A stretch of DNA of 6,609 nucleotides from Arenicella sp. (lineage in GTDB: Bacteria > Pseudomonadota > Gammaproteobacteria > Arenicellales > Arenicellaceae). Every line of letters starts with the position of its first letter. Position 1 is the stretch's first letter. The notes below the pieces were generated by a model. The model ran no database searches. It had not been told where the DNA came from and saw nothing but the letters and a program-made list of their open reading frames with translations. The stretch covers positions 1 through 6,609 of the forward strand of contig JALZWI010000021.1 of NCBI GenBank assembly GCA_023299895.1, written 5' to 3'. A program made the translations under genes and the position numbers. Of the stretch, positions 6,546-6,609 are shown piece by piece.

Positions 6546-6609
6546 TGGGGTGACTGATGGGGCTCGAACCCACGACCACCGGAATCACAATCCGGGGCTC
6601 TACCAACTG
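6546..6609 (-). tRNA. tRNA-His (anticodon GTG), 5' end outside the window
   Basis: The minus strand shows the D-arm CAGTTGGTAGAG, an anticodon arm CCGGA-TTGTGAT-TCCGG with GTG, and T-arm GTGGG-TTCGAGC-CCCAT. The 3' acceptor half CAGTCAC is followed by C73 and an encoded CCA (6546–6548). C73, which would pair with the unusual G−1 of tRNA-His, fits the assignment. About the first dozen nucleotides, including the 5' acceptor strand, are beyond the right edge. Confidence 0.95.

Overview
The window carries the bacterial protein-quality-control locus tig–clpP–clpX–lon, all on the minus strand. A tRNA cluster lies upstream of tig. A Ser/Thr protein phosphatase and a Ser/Thr protein kinase, convergent with each other, sit between tig and clpP. 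The protein sequences (ClpP, ClpX, trigger factor and the Lon N-terminus), the gene order and the tRNA-His/tRNA-Leu pair next to tig all suggest a moderately AT-rich gammaproteobacterium. I cannot name the genus from sequence alone.

Read in the minus-strand direction (right to left), the layout is as follows. tRNA-His(GTG) is cut by the window edge (6546–6609), and tRNA-Leu(TAG) follows it (6429–6513). A spacer of about 300 bp holds a weak hairpin terminator and the probable tig promoter. Next is tig (4821–6131), which ends 11 bp before a strong intrinsic terminator (4771–4810). A 169-bp leader precedes the soluble Hanks-type kinase gene (3651–4601). A PP2C-family phosphatase gene (2888–3646, + strand) meets the kinase tail to tail with 4 bp between the stop codons. 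The phosphatase is divergent from clpP (2071–2733). clpX (687–1955) follows clpP after 115 bp. lon begins at 560 and runs off the left edge.

Functionally, trigger factor meets nascent chains at the ribosome, ClpX unfolds and feeds substrates to ClpP, and Lon is the second ATP-dependent cytosolic protease. The unusual part is the kinase/phosphatase pair. Neither protein has a visible membrane segment or sensor domain, and together they look like a writer/eraser pair for Ser/Thr phosphorylation. The phosphatase shares its upstream region with clpP. A regulatory link to proteolysis is inference from position only. Other points of interest are a hairpin between clpX and lon that contains a heat-shock-like TTGAAA element, and a short ORF overlapping the kinase start by ATGA.
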